From the NCBI RefSeq assembly GCF_001638985.1, contig NW_017265162.1, forward strand, positions 434,001-498,000: a stretch of DNA of 64,000 bases, given 5' to 3'. Below are positions 39,801 through 50,254 of this stretch, piece by piece. A model generated the notes under the pieces. The model was not told the DNA's origin, did no database searches, and was given only the letters and a program-made list of their open reading frames with translations. The position numbers and the translations under genes were made by a program. Every line of letters begins with the position of its first letter. Position 1 is the stretch's first letter. This DNA comes from Phycomyces blakesleeanus NRRL 1555(-). Taxonomy: Eukaryota; Mucoromycota; Mucoromycetes; Mucorales; Phycomycetaceae.

Positions 39801-40125
39801 CGTCTGCTCAGACAGCCCCAACACCCCCTCAACAACCTTTCTTCCATTCGCCCTTCCCAACAACAAAACCAAACAACGACAACCTCTGATTTTTAATCAT
39901 GTTAACAGTAATCACTGGACAACAGTTGACCTTTCCCATAATATCTCTAGAAAATTGCCAACCGTTCCCGAATTATTTTTTTTAGGTTATGCCAGGAATA
40001 AGATTGATGATAACTTTGATACTTACTGGAATAAGCTCAAAGAATTTAATAAGCATGACCGCAGAAATGCTATGCTCTCTCTCCATTCACAGCGAGATGA
40101 ACCAATTGATCTTACTCCAAAATAA
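36804..40125 (+). CDS. MULE transposase with C-terminal OTU cysteine peptidase
   Basis: Exons 36804-38795, 38860-38986, 39065-39118 and 39326-40125 join in frame to 990 residues. Order: FAR1/WRKY-GCM1-like zinc DNA-binding region (about 29-130; CSKGGHYKN, GCPYLLK, HNHPL), MULE catalytic core (Asp in MVVDATYSTN near 247, Asp in LFVTDKCSALM near 316, then CYWHM), SWIM zinc finger (about 522-538; CYCMNKVQYGLPCHH), a Lys-rich linker encoded by small repeated exons, and an OTU-type peptidase (about 725-990; DGWCGFR with the nucleophile Cys near 783, NHW with the His near 921). A fourth 54-base module at 39196-39249 has perfect splice signals and keeps phase but contains TAG at 39234; skipping it gives the fusion, including it ends the protein before the peptidase. 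The transposase mobilises the element; the peptidase role is unknown. Both long domains lack stops, so decay is slight. Confidence 0.85.
38987..39325 (+). repeat. Tandem intron-exon modules in the transposase linker
   Basis: Three units of about 130 bases, each an intron starting GTAA and ending TTAG followed by an exon starting TCGATGCC or TCAATGCT. Exons at 39065-39118 and 39196-39249 are both 54 bases and nearly the same (both contain ACAAAACAAAACAA and CCTCTCGACC). The third unit leads into the OTU exon with TCGATGCC. They appear to have arisen by tandem duplication of one intron plus mini-exon. Confidence 0.8.
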
Positions 40126-42600
40126 TTTCTTTTCAATATTCTTTTCTATTTTTTTACTCTTTTAATTATACTTTATTACCTATATTTTATTAGCTAGACA
40201 ATCTTTTTTAAATCTTTATAAATCTTATCAATTTGTTTCTTTGCGTCAACATAAGCTATCTATCACTTGTGGGTTAAATGACTCTCCGCTCTGTTTTTTC
40301 CTAGAGATCATTCGTGGGAAGTACTTTACCCTTCAAGTTACACTTATATCCAGCGAATTAAAAAGCATAAATGTCGGATGGTGTTACACAGATCGAGCCA
40401 AACTATCTTCAAATATGTTATATTATGCATTTACATCTATCTATTTCATCAATTCAAGCGCTGGCTCTCTATAACTTTGGATCCAAGTAGTATATAGATA
40501 TATGTATGTATGTTAGGAGTTTTAGTTGAATTGAAAAGGTCGATCATGAGAAAACTAACGTAATATCTCAAAAATTTGCATTTTTTCAATAAAATAAAAT
40601 ATTGTATTTGTTGTGGTGGTTGAAGTTGAAGAAGTTTTTAAGAGGAAGAATTGAAGATTTGAGATTAGGAACAAAGATTCGTGAGAACTTGTGTAGATTT
40701 TGTTTATTGAGAAAAGATTTTGTATCAAAGTTTGACCAGGTTCCTACACTGAACTACTACTGCTATTTATATTATTTTGGATCGGGAAAATTATATGACT
40801 GGGGTCAGGTAATCGATTCTATCTGAGCCTTAATCAGAGCAACGTGATCTTGGGATAATTAATGTATGGTTTATTATATAAATGTGTGTAGTCCCAATGA
40901 AGTATTAACATCGAAAGTAAATGTGTTTATGAGTTATAATTATGCTTTTAATAATCTACCGATGTATCCCATATTATGGTGATATCATCATATGAAATAT
41001 AATCACTATCATGCATACTAAACCTGTGTGTTAAATAATAAAGTAATCGGTAGACACCTTTGACTGGAATAGCTGAGGCCTTATATTATTTCCTTCAGAC
41101 TTATTCTCAATTACAGCAGTAGTCAATACTCATTTACAACAGTATTTGCTTATAGAATTACTTTTTTCTCATTTGTTTTCTATGAAACTTTTACTGAATT
41201 CATATATTATCTGAATATATGTAATTAAAAACTTTTTTTGGTCCTTTATAAATATTTTTTAATTTTTTGTATTTTTGATAAAATATCTCGTGTACATGTT
41301 GTGAGGAAATGATAGAAAGAGTTTTTACAGAAGAAATAAAAATAAAAAATAAAAACATGAATTTTGTAAAAATATATTAGCTTAACTGCTATGTAAACTT
41401 TCTTAGGCATAAAATGCTTCATTACCTTTATATCTATTATGAAAGTTTTTGAAAAAAAATACAAATTATATGGATTATAATCTGTGGTGATCCAGACACT
41501 CAGATGTTGGATTTATCACATATAAGAACATATTCATATTGGGATAGCATAGTAGCTATTATCTTGTCAGTATAAAATATATATAAATGATTAAGTAATC
41601 AGCCCAATAATTATTACAGTTAGTACTGTAGATAATATCTTAAAGATTGTTAAGATAATTATATCATACTGCTGGGTAAACTGTGTCAGATTGATATGGA
41701 GCTAATTTAGTAAGAAGTCCTAAAGCTCTAATATAAAAGAGAAAAGAATAACTAAGAGCTAAAAAAGTACAATTTATGACTTGATATCATAATTGTAACA
41801 CTGACACTAGTTAAGCAGTAAACACACTCTAATAACCAAATATAATAAAGGAAGAAAGCCTTAAGAAACTAAGACATAATGACAAGAGCAGATTGTGTTT
41901 TCTTATAAAAAGGGACACTTTTTATTTATGAATAAAGACAACTGATATACAGTCTCAAAGTATTTCTATACGTCTCTATTATCAAATATTTTATTTTTCT
42001 ATTGTTTCATACCTGAAATACCACATAATCTTTTTCACTTAAATCACATAAAATGAAAATATATGATTTATACCTCAAGTTAAATCGTGAAAATATTACT
42101 CATTAGCAACAGTAAGTATGTGATTTGTTAATGGGACCCAAATATATCGTATATCTTACAAATACTTGACTCTAGCTACCATTTTTATGCAATAATTTTA
42201 TACTATTTTTGCTTTTTTACCATATAAAATATATAAGAATTACAAAAAAAGTAAGCATATTAGTGTCTAGTTATTAATAATAATTCTAATTGACTTGGAA
42301 TTTGTCTAAGATATGTTTTTTAAATGTAAACTATATTTGTTTTATAATTATTAGATACATTTTTTAAAATATGCGAAATTTATTAATATTATATTTATCC
42401 TCAGATGTTTTTGCGACTCATTTTTTCTTTTTTGAAGAAGATTTAGCAGTTTTTATTAGTTTTTATCTTAAATAAATATCAAAAAGAGATAATATTTATT
42501 ACATTAAAAAATATAATAACCTTATTATAGTATTTAATAAAGAAATTCAAATTATAAAGGCTTTATTTTTAACAGACGAGATATGAAAAGTCTTGACTTT
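40126..42600. other. Non-coding interior of the transposon
   Basis: About 2.5 kb, strongly AT-rich, with no frame or splice-supported exon I can defend. The region is unlike the genic spacers in lacking pyrimidine-tract microsatellites. It may include older nested insertions, but I could not set borders. Confidence 0.5.
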
Positions 42601-42757
42601 TGGGAGACGATGTTTCCAGGTGAGAGACGACATTTTGACTAGATTCTAAACTCAGCCATATAAAGATGGGAGACAACCTTTTGGTCAAAGTATAAACTCC
42701 GACAAATAGGTGTGGGAGACGATGTTTTCAGGGTGGGAGACAACATTTTTTTATTAG
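42601..42757 (+). repeat. Internal array of terminal-repeat units
   Basis: Five copies of the GGGAGACRAYRTTTT unit in the same orientation as the left end of the element, arranged as pair, single, pair. The pairs have the same spacing and linking bases (TTTYCAGG) as the terminal pair. Confidence 0.85.
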
Positions 42758-43002
42758 GGTATACTGTCTTAAAGTAGCATGATAGGCATTCATTTTATTA
42801 TTATATATATATATAAAATAATGCATGAATATATTGTATATATATATGTATAAAATTATATACTTACTATGATGCTTTTACATTTAGCCAAATTCATTAT
42901 CTTGTCTTGCATTAAAGTATCTTTATTATGATAAGTATGAATCCTTAGGGACCAGATGTAGTTATTTGATGCCGGAAAGCAAGTCATGATTTGTAGTCCG
43001 GT

Positions 43003-43405
43003 TGTTATGTATGAGGTAAAAATAAGATATAAAATAAAACAAGTGCAGACGAGAGTACGGTGAGACTTTGTTTTATTAGAAGAAGTAAAAGAATCAGAAA
43101 AGAGATGCTGTTCTATTGCTATTAGTATTGTGCGTTTATATAGACATTGTATTTAGCTTGGTGATGATATGATGATATCATGTAATGTCTGTTTCTCTAC
43201 CATTATCTTCTATGATTTAGTTCTTATGTTTTTAGTGTTATTGACTAGAGTCTTAGTATTTGTCTTAGTATGTTCTTTACGTAATTTCCTTGTATAAAGG
43301 AAGGTATATCTTTTAGTATCGTTACTAGTTGTCGGTAACTCAATGTACGTATTTATTGAGTGTCTGTACTTTTAATTTAAATCTACGATTATGTTGGATA
43401 CAACA
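43003..43405. mobile_element. Solo LTR inserted in the transposon's right end
   Basis: A 403-base segment beginning TGTTATGTATGAGG and ending GGATACAACA, so it has the TGTT...AACA termini of LTR retrotransposons. It is flanked on both sides by CCGGT (42998-43002 and 43406-43410), a 5-base target-site duplication. Removing the LTR and one CCGGT restores a right terminus that matches the left terminus through TTTACCGGACTA. No internal retroelement genes are present, so it is a solo LTR. Its transcription direction was not determined. Confidence 0.85.
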
Positions 43406-43477
43406 CCGGTAAAATCAAAATGTTGTCTCCAACCTGAAAACGTCATCTCCCATCTGGAAACGTCGTCCCCCTAGGAT
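43406..43477 (-). repeat. Right terminal repeat of the Mutator-like element
   Basis: Inverted copy of the left end with three instead of two GGGAGACGAC-type units. Its inner continuation (TAGTCCGGT, ending at 43002) lies on the far side of the solo LTR. Confidence 0.8.
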
Positions 43478-43667
43478 TAGTGAATTAGTATAAATATCAA
43501 TAGCAACTGTTCATAATAAAATCATCTTTTATCTACTATATTATTTTGTCTGTTTGATTGTACTTCTTTAAGTATACTTCCTTATTATCAAGTATACTTC
43601 TTTGCCTGTTTTATATTGCTTGGAAATTGCTTTGTTTACTTTGCGCAGTCTAACAAAAATATGAATT

Positions 43668-43750
43668 GGAGAGATGGCCGAGTTGGTCTAAGGCGTCACG
43701 TTAAGGCCGTGATCTCTTCGGAGGCGTGGGTTCGAATCCCACTCTCTTCA
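43668..43750 (+). tRNA. tRNA-Leu (anticodon AAG)
   Basis: An 83-base gene folds as a class II tRNA. The 7-bp acceptor stem pairs GGAGAGA with TCTCTTC (one G-U), followed by discriminator A. The D arm is GCCGAGTTGGTCTAAGGC. The anticodon stem TCACG/CGTGA encloses loop TTAAGGC with AAG at positions 34-36. A long variable arm and the T arm GTGGGTTCGAATCCCAC follow. There is no intron. T runs shortly downstream (43756-43767) can serve as an RNA polymerase III terminator. It reads CUU and, after A34-to-inosine editing, CUC. Confidence 0.95.
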
Positions 43751-46490
43751 ATACCTTTTACTTTTTTACGTGAGTTGAATTTTTGTCGTGCCCTGTCGGA
43801 CATTATTTTGATGAATCCGTAAAATCTGAAGATAGTTAACTGCAGTACTTCTTTATGCGCAGTAATATCTTCCTGAGCATTAACCGCAGTATAATGACTA
43901 TTTCTTTAATTAAATATAAATAATAACTACTGCGGATAATGCGCAGTATTAGTTTAGAAAACTATATAAGACAATTCAATTCATATTAATAAAAGGTATC
44001 TTTTATCCTCTCTTTGATTTTACGTATACTCCTTGATCCCCAGTGGGTTTGACCTTTTGACTTTGTTATAGTAAAAGGAAGACCAACCCAGATCGGGAAC
44101 GACAGCCCTAATACTTGTTTGTTAATTAGGTCAACTATTACATTGTCTTCAATTCTCAACTGAATATACCTTTCGATTCCTTTTTTTTTAAAAAAAAAAA
44201 GTTGTAGTCGTAGTTAGAGTATGCGAGAGTATTGTCTATAGATTATATATTGTTATTATATCAAAGCTAGATTTAACTGATTTATTAATTATTATTTTTT
44301 ATTGTTTTGCTGTTGCATAAACTGTATAGCCTTTTCAGTATAATAGATGAATGAAAAAGCAAATTAACAGTAATATTTCTATTATTTTTATTTTTATTAT
44401 TAAAGTATTATAATAAGAAGATGTTCTCGAGATATCTTTTTAAAAAAGAGGAGTTTGTTAGTATTATATTATCCGAATAAAAAAAAACCAAAATACTTGA
44501 TATCCAGCTACTTACTAATCATGTTTCATAGCTTACTATACAATCATAAACACGTACACGTACACGTACATGTACACGCACATAAACATAAGCGTAAGCG
44601 TAAGCATCTATACATACACCAACACATGATTTACCTTATCAATTTTTTTTGTTGTTGTTGTTGCTTTTTTAAACAAGCGATATAGATTAATATATTTCTG
44701 ACTGTAATTCCGCTAGAACCTCCCTTGCAAAGAATATACTGAACTACCAAGCATTTCAAGTCAGCGTTTAATATTATTATTATTTTTATAAAAATTCAAA
44801 ATGATATACAATATGCATTTACTAAAAGCAATTAGCTTTACACACACACACACGGTAAATATATTGCGATAAAGTCTATTAAAATTTGATCATATCTGAT
44901 TTCTTTTAACTGTTACTCTTATTGTTATTTTCTGACTTTACTTTATAGTGTACCACGATGTACAGAGGGCGATCCATTCAAGCATGACAGTGTAACTAGG
45001 AGATAAAGGCTTTTTTCTTTTTTCTCTTTTGGCGTTGATACTCAATGCAATTTTTTTTTTAAAAAAATAATAATAAATAAATGAAATCGAATTATCCAAT
45101 CGGATCCAAAATATACCGTGTTCGATTGTCAATATCAGAAACGAGACACGATTTATACATCTATTTATTTATTTATTTATCTATCTACTTATCTACTTAT
45201 CTATTTATCTTTAATGCTGCTATGGATTCACAAAGACCAACAGAATATTAAGTAATGATATGTAAGTCCAGCCAACTGTTTTATAGTCATATTTGTGTTT
45301 GTAATATTTAGAAACAAAGAATAAAGTACTAGAGATTGGTTGTTCAGGACTTCAAAATGCCTGCATAGAAACACATATTTTTGAAACTACAAAATAAAAT
45401 AAATTAATATAAATATATATTGATATTTTTGGGATTAAAATGCCAATTGAAAGTAAAGTTACTGTCTTTGCCAAGAAAAATAATTGCATTTTGCTATTTT
45501 TATATACATACATTTTCATAAACTTAATGACTATACTACCCTAATATTCCAATAGAATCTGTATAAGCTAAACAGCCATTAGAGTGCACTATTGCAAGTC
45601 ATAGAACTCACAAAACATAGACAAATCTAAAGAAGAAGGAGAAAGGTATTAAAATATCTTCTAAGCGAATATTCAAGCATAATTCTACGCCTAATAAATA
45701 TATCACAGTACAACAGTCAAAGATTAAAACAATTACGGAATTTATGAATTACATAATCGGTATTTTGAGGTCTCTTTCTTTTCATTCTTGGTACCCAGTA
45801 TTCGTAACAATTTATGTACACACAAAAGGAAAAAGGAAAAAGAAAATGGGATTGTTGTACACAAGATATATGTTCAACCATCAAGAAGAAGAAGAAGAAA
45901 AAAAGACCAGAACCAAAAAGTTGGAGACAGCCTTTTAAGCCGGATACCGAAATACAAAGTGTAACGAATTTCAGGTATATTTTTGAATTTACTTTTATAA
46001 GAAATTTGTTAGCAGTAGCCGCACAAAGAGTCAGGTGCAACGTTATGCACTACCCACCCTTTTGTCCTTAGCCCTTTTTTTTCTGGTCTTTGCCACACTT
46101 CTGTCCCTCCCCCCACAATTTTTTTCTCCTTCTTCTTCTCCTGCCCCCCAAAAAACCTCTCCTGACTTGTGTACCAGTTGCATATATTGATTGCACAGAC
46201 GTATGCCATGTCATGCTATGTCATGTCATGCCAGATGAACAAGCGAGCACAAAATATATATATTTTTTTTTAAAAAAAAGTTTAAAGATTTCCTGTTGCG
46301 AAAAATAAAATATTTTATACAGTCGCACGCCAAATGGCAACTATTGACAGCTAAGCTTATTCAGTAATACAGATCGACATGTTAAAATTCTATGCTACCT
46401 CTATGCTACTTCTTTTCTTATTCTTTTTCTTGTATGCTTTTGTTGACAATATATAGATATAGATATAGATATAGATATAGATATAGATAT

Positions 46491-46523
<33 letters not shown>

Positions 46524-46848
46524 GTATTGTATTTTATTGGATATGTAGTACACTCTGTGCTTGTTTTGTATGAGGGTGTATGGGTGTGGGTGAGATTTTA
46601 CATGGTTTGAAAGAAAAAGGTTAGATAGTAATAGTAATAGTAATAGTAATAATAATAATAATAATAATATAAAAGTATGATTCCGGATAAAAGGAATTCA
46701 AACAATAAAAGGAGGATAATAGTAGTAAAGGGTGTACGATAATAATAATAGTAATAGTAATAATAGTGATAATAATAATAAAAGGGTTGATGTAAAGAAA
46801 GTTTTTTTTTAAAAGAAAAAAAGGCAGAAAAATATATTATGAAACTTT
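43751..46848. other. Long spacer between tRNA-Leu and the Ndt80-like gene
   Basis: AT-rich with no supportable gene. It includes a cluster of GCAGTA/TACTGC motifs (43833-43953), a GTACAC minisatellite at about 44553-44580, (TTTA)n near 45160-45215, a (GATATA)n run at 46450-46500, (TAG/TAA)n tracts at 46628-46668 and 46738-46780, and several T-run/A-run palindromes. A TATATAAG box at 43961 followed by AATAAAAG could be LTR debris, but no borders are evident. Its end is the 3' region of the minus-strand factor. Confidence 0.45.
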
Positions 46849-49278
46849 CTATACACTCTGTTGGTTTACAAGGTTAGGCACGGCATTGTATTTTCTTGGT
46901 CCGTAAGGGGTTGTTGGTGTTGTGGGGGAAAATGCGCTTGTCTGGGATGCGGCAGAAGAGAGAGTCGGGGTGCCGTGGGGGAAATATGAGTTTTGGGGGT
47001 GGTCATGGGCAGGAGACTGTACAGACCCTGAAGAGTGGAACCGGTTACGAGTCCATTCGGCTGTAGTAGAGTCCATTGGGATCTGAATATTCAGGTTGCT
47101 GTTGTGGTGAGCCTGAGCCTGAGCCTGAGAAAGGTGGGACATTTTTGAATTATCGTGATCATTATTGTTTGAGTTTGGGTTGTTTCCTTGGTGATGGTGG
47201 TGTTGTTGTTGTTGTTGTTGTTGCTGCTGCTGCTGCTGCTGCTGTTGTTGTTGGTGATGTTGTTGGTGGTGTTGGTGTTGGTTGACATACTCGCCAGGGT
47301 ACATGTCGGGAGAAGAAGAGTCTTGAGGTGTTTCAGGCATGGAATGAACCATATATGGATGAGATGCCTGGGAAGGGTGAGGATGAGGCTGTTGTTGATT
47401 CTGGTGTTGAGAATGGGGATGTTGTTGCTGCTGTTGTTGGTGGGGATAGGGAGATGGAGTGCTTGGGTGGTGAGATGGGGTATGAGGACCATTGTTCATC
47501 ATCACACCATTATGAGGAAGAGGAGGCGCAAAATGAGGATAGTTGGAATAGTAAGGGTAGCCGCCAGCAGATGAGTTGTATTCAGCAGGCATCATTCCGG
47601 GGGGTGTCATCGGAGGTCTCGGGAAAGGTGTGGTGAATCTTTGCTGTTGCTCATCGGACTGGGATTGTGGCGAGAGTTGGGGACCGTCGTTACTTACTGG
47701 ACCTGTTCCAGCGGTTGCTGATGCTGTTGACTGAATAGAGTTGTGTCTCTCCTGGCTATCGGCGTAATGGCCCGGGCTACGACCACGGACTACAAGTGGG
47801 GCTGACTGACACGACGCGATTTTGATTTTTTGGCCATCGTCTGCTGTCAAGGCATACATATCCACCAGACACACATAGTATTGCTGGGCTGCTCTTCTCT
47901 TGCCGTTATTTGCAGTCGCAGTCTTAAACTGGATACGTTCAAAAGTCGCAATGTTCTGGTTGGCTCCAACTGTGCTCATGCCAAGGTTTCCGCCGGCCGT
48001 GATGGCCTTGGCCTCAGGCTTGATTTGTGGGCCCTTGTCGCGCTTTGGGGTGTGTTGGATTAGCTCGATTTCCTTTTCGCTGTTTGAGACGCGAGCAGAG
48101 ATACCGAGGTAGAAACGCTCAATTTGGCTAAAAGTTCCGTCTTCCTTTTGTACAAGGCACTGCGGCTCGGTGTCGGCGTAGTAATGGTTGAGTCCCTGAA
48201 TGGAAAACGCTCCACTAACTTGGAAGTAGTTGCGGCGGTAGCAAGTCCAGTCGTTGTAGAACAGGAAAAATCCTCTGTCCATCTTTGCCTGGATACGAGG
48301 AACCATTCTAGATAATGATAATAGTAATGATGGTGTTAGTTATTATTATTATTATTATTATTAACTTGATACTTGTTTATTTGTAGTTGTAGCTTTAAGC
48401 CTTACTATTATTGATACCACTACCACTAGTAATAATAGCTACAAATCGTATATATTGCAAAACTTACAATGTGGTTCGGTCCAAAGCATAAAGATTGTCG
48501 AAAGGTTTGGTGGAGCTAAAAACCGGGCCGGCTTCGGCGGGACACAAGGAATCGTTCCGAGATCTTTTTCTTGCAAGAGCGATGGGGGGATAAGGTCCGG
48601 CGTGGAAAGATGATGTTGCGTAGGATTGTCGTGACATCTTTGTAGGAGATGGCAGGACATCATGGCTCACGGAGTTTGGACGGGGAGTCCCAGGTTGAGA
48701 AAGAGCCATCATACTGCAATAAAAGCAACCAAAAATAAGAATAATTATAAATATCATGTTTCAAATATATATATACATAATTAAGGTTTATATTATATTA
48801 TATATTATAATATAATTGATGCCTTACCCAGGAAGTCTTGGATCAGATTCAACTCTGTTGGGAGGGACATAGCCTGATGTGATAGGTAGATACTGATGAC
48901 TACAAGCCGAGAAATATTAGCAAAAAAATTATTACAATACCATAAACTATAGTATATTGTGTTGCCACCTATTTTCATATGACACTGCAAAGGGGCGATT
49001 TTTTTTGATGGGGGTCGCACCAGTTGCACGAAATATCAACAGGAACGCATAATTGACAGCAATAGTTGTATTTGTGTATATACTTACATTGGTGGATGCA
49101 TGGGGCTTGCCTGGGCAAAGGAGTGGCTGTAAGGATGTCCCATGGTTGGGAGTGGCGAATACTGTTGCATCGAGTGAGGGGCGCCAGATACGATTGCTGG
49201 GCCATCTGATTGTGGTGGACCTTGCTGCAGAGGAGATTGAGAAATTTGCCACTCTTTGGCTTCGTGAGAGGGGTTCAT
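46849..49278 (-). CDS. Ndt80/PhoG-like DNA-binding transcription factor
   Basis: Exons 49088-49278, 48828-48899, 48468-48713 and 46849-48307 give 655 residues. The Ndt80/PhoG DNA-binding domain spans roughly residues 145-350, with FFLFYNDWTCYRRNYFQVS, FYLGISARVSNSEKEIELIQ, QHTPKRDKGPQ and the C-terminal strand region IASCQSAPLVVRGRSPGHY. This is the p53-like Ig-fold family of meiosis regulator Ndt80 and Neurospora VIB-1; in filamentous fungi members control secretion, sporulation or cell death, so the exact role is open. The N-terminal 140 residues are Pro/Ser/His-rich, and the C-terminal half is disordered with long Gln and His runs (encoded near 47195-47275) and a Pro-rich stretch. The start at 49278 lies after a GA-rich leader. 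Confidence 0.93.
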
Positions 49279-50125
49279 GGTTTTGTGTAATAGTTGAATA
49301 GAGTAGAAACAAGAAAGAGAAAGAGAGAAAGAGAGAAAGAGAAGAGAGAGAAGAGAGAGAAGAATTAGAAGCATAGGATGGAAATCTTATATGGCCACAA
49401 AGTGATATCGGGAACTGAAAAGACCAATAATAAGGTTGAGGGGCAGAGAGAGAGAGAAAGAGAGAGAGAGAACCCGTTTGGACAGAGACTTTGCTTCTAC
49501 AGTGAGAGATCAAGGCCTTGAAAGAAGTCTGCACAACCCATTTAATTTTTTGTTTCTACCTTTCTCTCTATATTTTTCTTGTATTTCCGCTTCTCCAGAG
49601 ATCTGCACCAAGTGAAACAAAGCGACTTTCTTTGTGTACCTTTCTGCTATTTCACCTTGACTGCAGAGAATACACTACAGTATCAAAAGGGCGGGGCCAT
49701 CTCTTCTGAGTCTGGAAGCAATTTAGGCTCTGTGAAACATTTTAATATATAATTTTTGATTTATTTTTATTTTTATTTTTTAAATATATACAACACACTA
49801 TACTAACACTTATTAATATATATATATATTATATTATATATATATAAATTTAAAGATTTTATAGATGTATAGATGCTCACTTTATTTCTTTTTTGTTCTA
49901 GTCCTGATGGTCAATAGATGGTTATTGATCATTTCTGATCCTAAACACACCAGGGACTCAGTTTTTACTTAGTTATTCAAACAAACTTAAATTAGTAACC
50001 ATAGTAACCATATAAATAAGTAAATAAATATATCTTAATAGATTACAATAGTTGATTGACTGCAATGATTATATAAATCACAATATAAAAAGACAACGAA
50101 ATCATATATAAAAGAAAAAAAATCC
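49279..50125. other. Promoter/leader of the Ndt80-like gene and spacer
   Basis: Minus-strand leader contains TC/GA tracts (49308-49360 and 49446-49470). The remainder is AT-rich with TA runs near 49815-49850. No gene seen. Confidence 0.4.
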
Positions 50126-50254
50126 TTATTTTTCCCATAGATACCATGCGGCGTTTATTTGGTCGGCGCACCCATGTATCACATTTGTTTGAGCTAAAGT
50201 AAAGTGAACGCACGCGCCAAACAAAGCAATACCAACCCAACTTGGTAAAGCCAT
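50126..50254 (-). CDS. Putative 42-residue single-pass membrane protein
   Basis: An intact frame from ATG at 50254 to TAA encodes 42 residues: a hydrophobic helix (LPSWVGIALFGACVHFTLAQ) followed by a short polar tail ending in INAAWYLWEK. The Trp/Tyr-rich tail and the amphipathic layout look like a real small organelle-membrane subunit or microprotein rather than chance. It is not recognised. It could also be the last exon of a longer gene, since the frame stays open upstream of the ATG. Confidence 0.45.
   Translation of the reverse strand: MALPSWVGIALFGACVHFTLAQTNVIHGCADQINAAWYLWEK

Larger units (their letters stand above)
36486..43477 (+). mobile_element. Mutator-like DNA transposon with OTU-domain transposase
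   Basis: Bounded by inverted termini that both begin ATCCTAGGG and continue with one or more copies of a 20-base unit of the form GGGAGACGACRTTTTCAGG, then TTTACCGGACTA. The left terminus starts at 36486. The right terminus ends at 43477 in inverted orientation and has been split by a solo LTR. Inside are the transposase gene (36804-40125), about 2.5 kb of AT-rich sequence without frames, and a block of direct terminal-repeat copies at 42601-42757. I could not find the 9-base target duplication expected for Mutator elements at these exact ends, so the outer limits may be slightly off or the flanks have diverged. Confidence 0.8.

Noticed and set aside
41501..42410. Pair of 9-base direct repeats TCAGATGTT about 900 bases apart, as a possible target duplication
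   Set aside because: Nine-base repeats occur often by chance in such AT-rich DNA, and the enclosed ends show only a 4-base inverted match (GGAT).
43961..44110. TATATAAG followed by AATAAAAG, as a second LTR-like unit
   Set aside because: No TG...CA termini or target duplication could be found around it.
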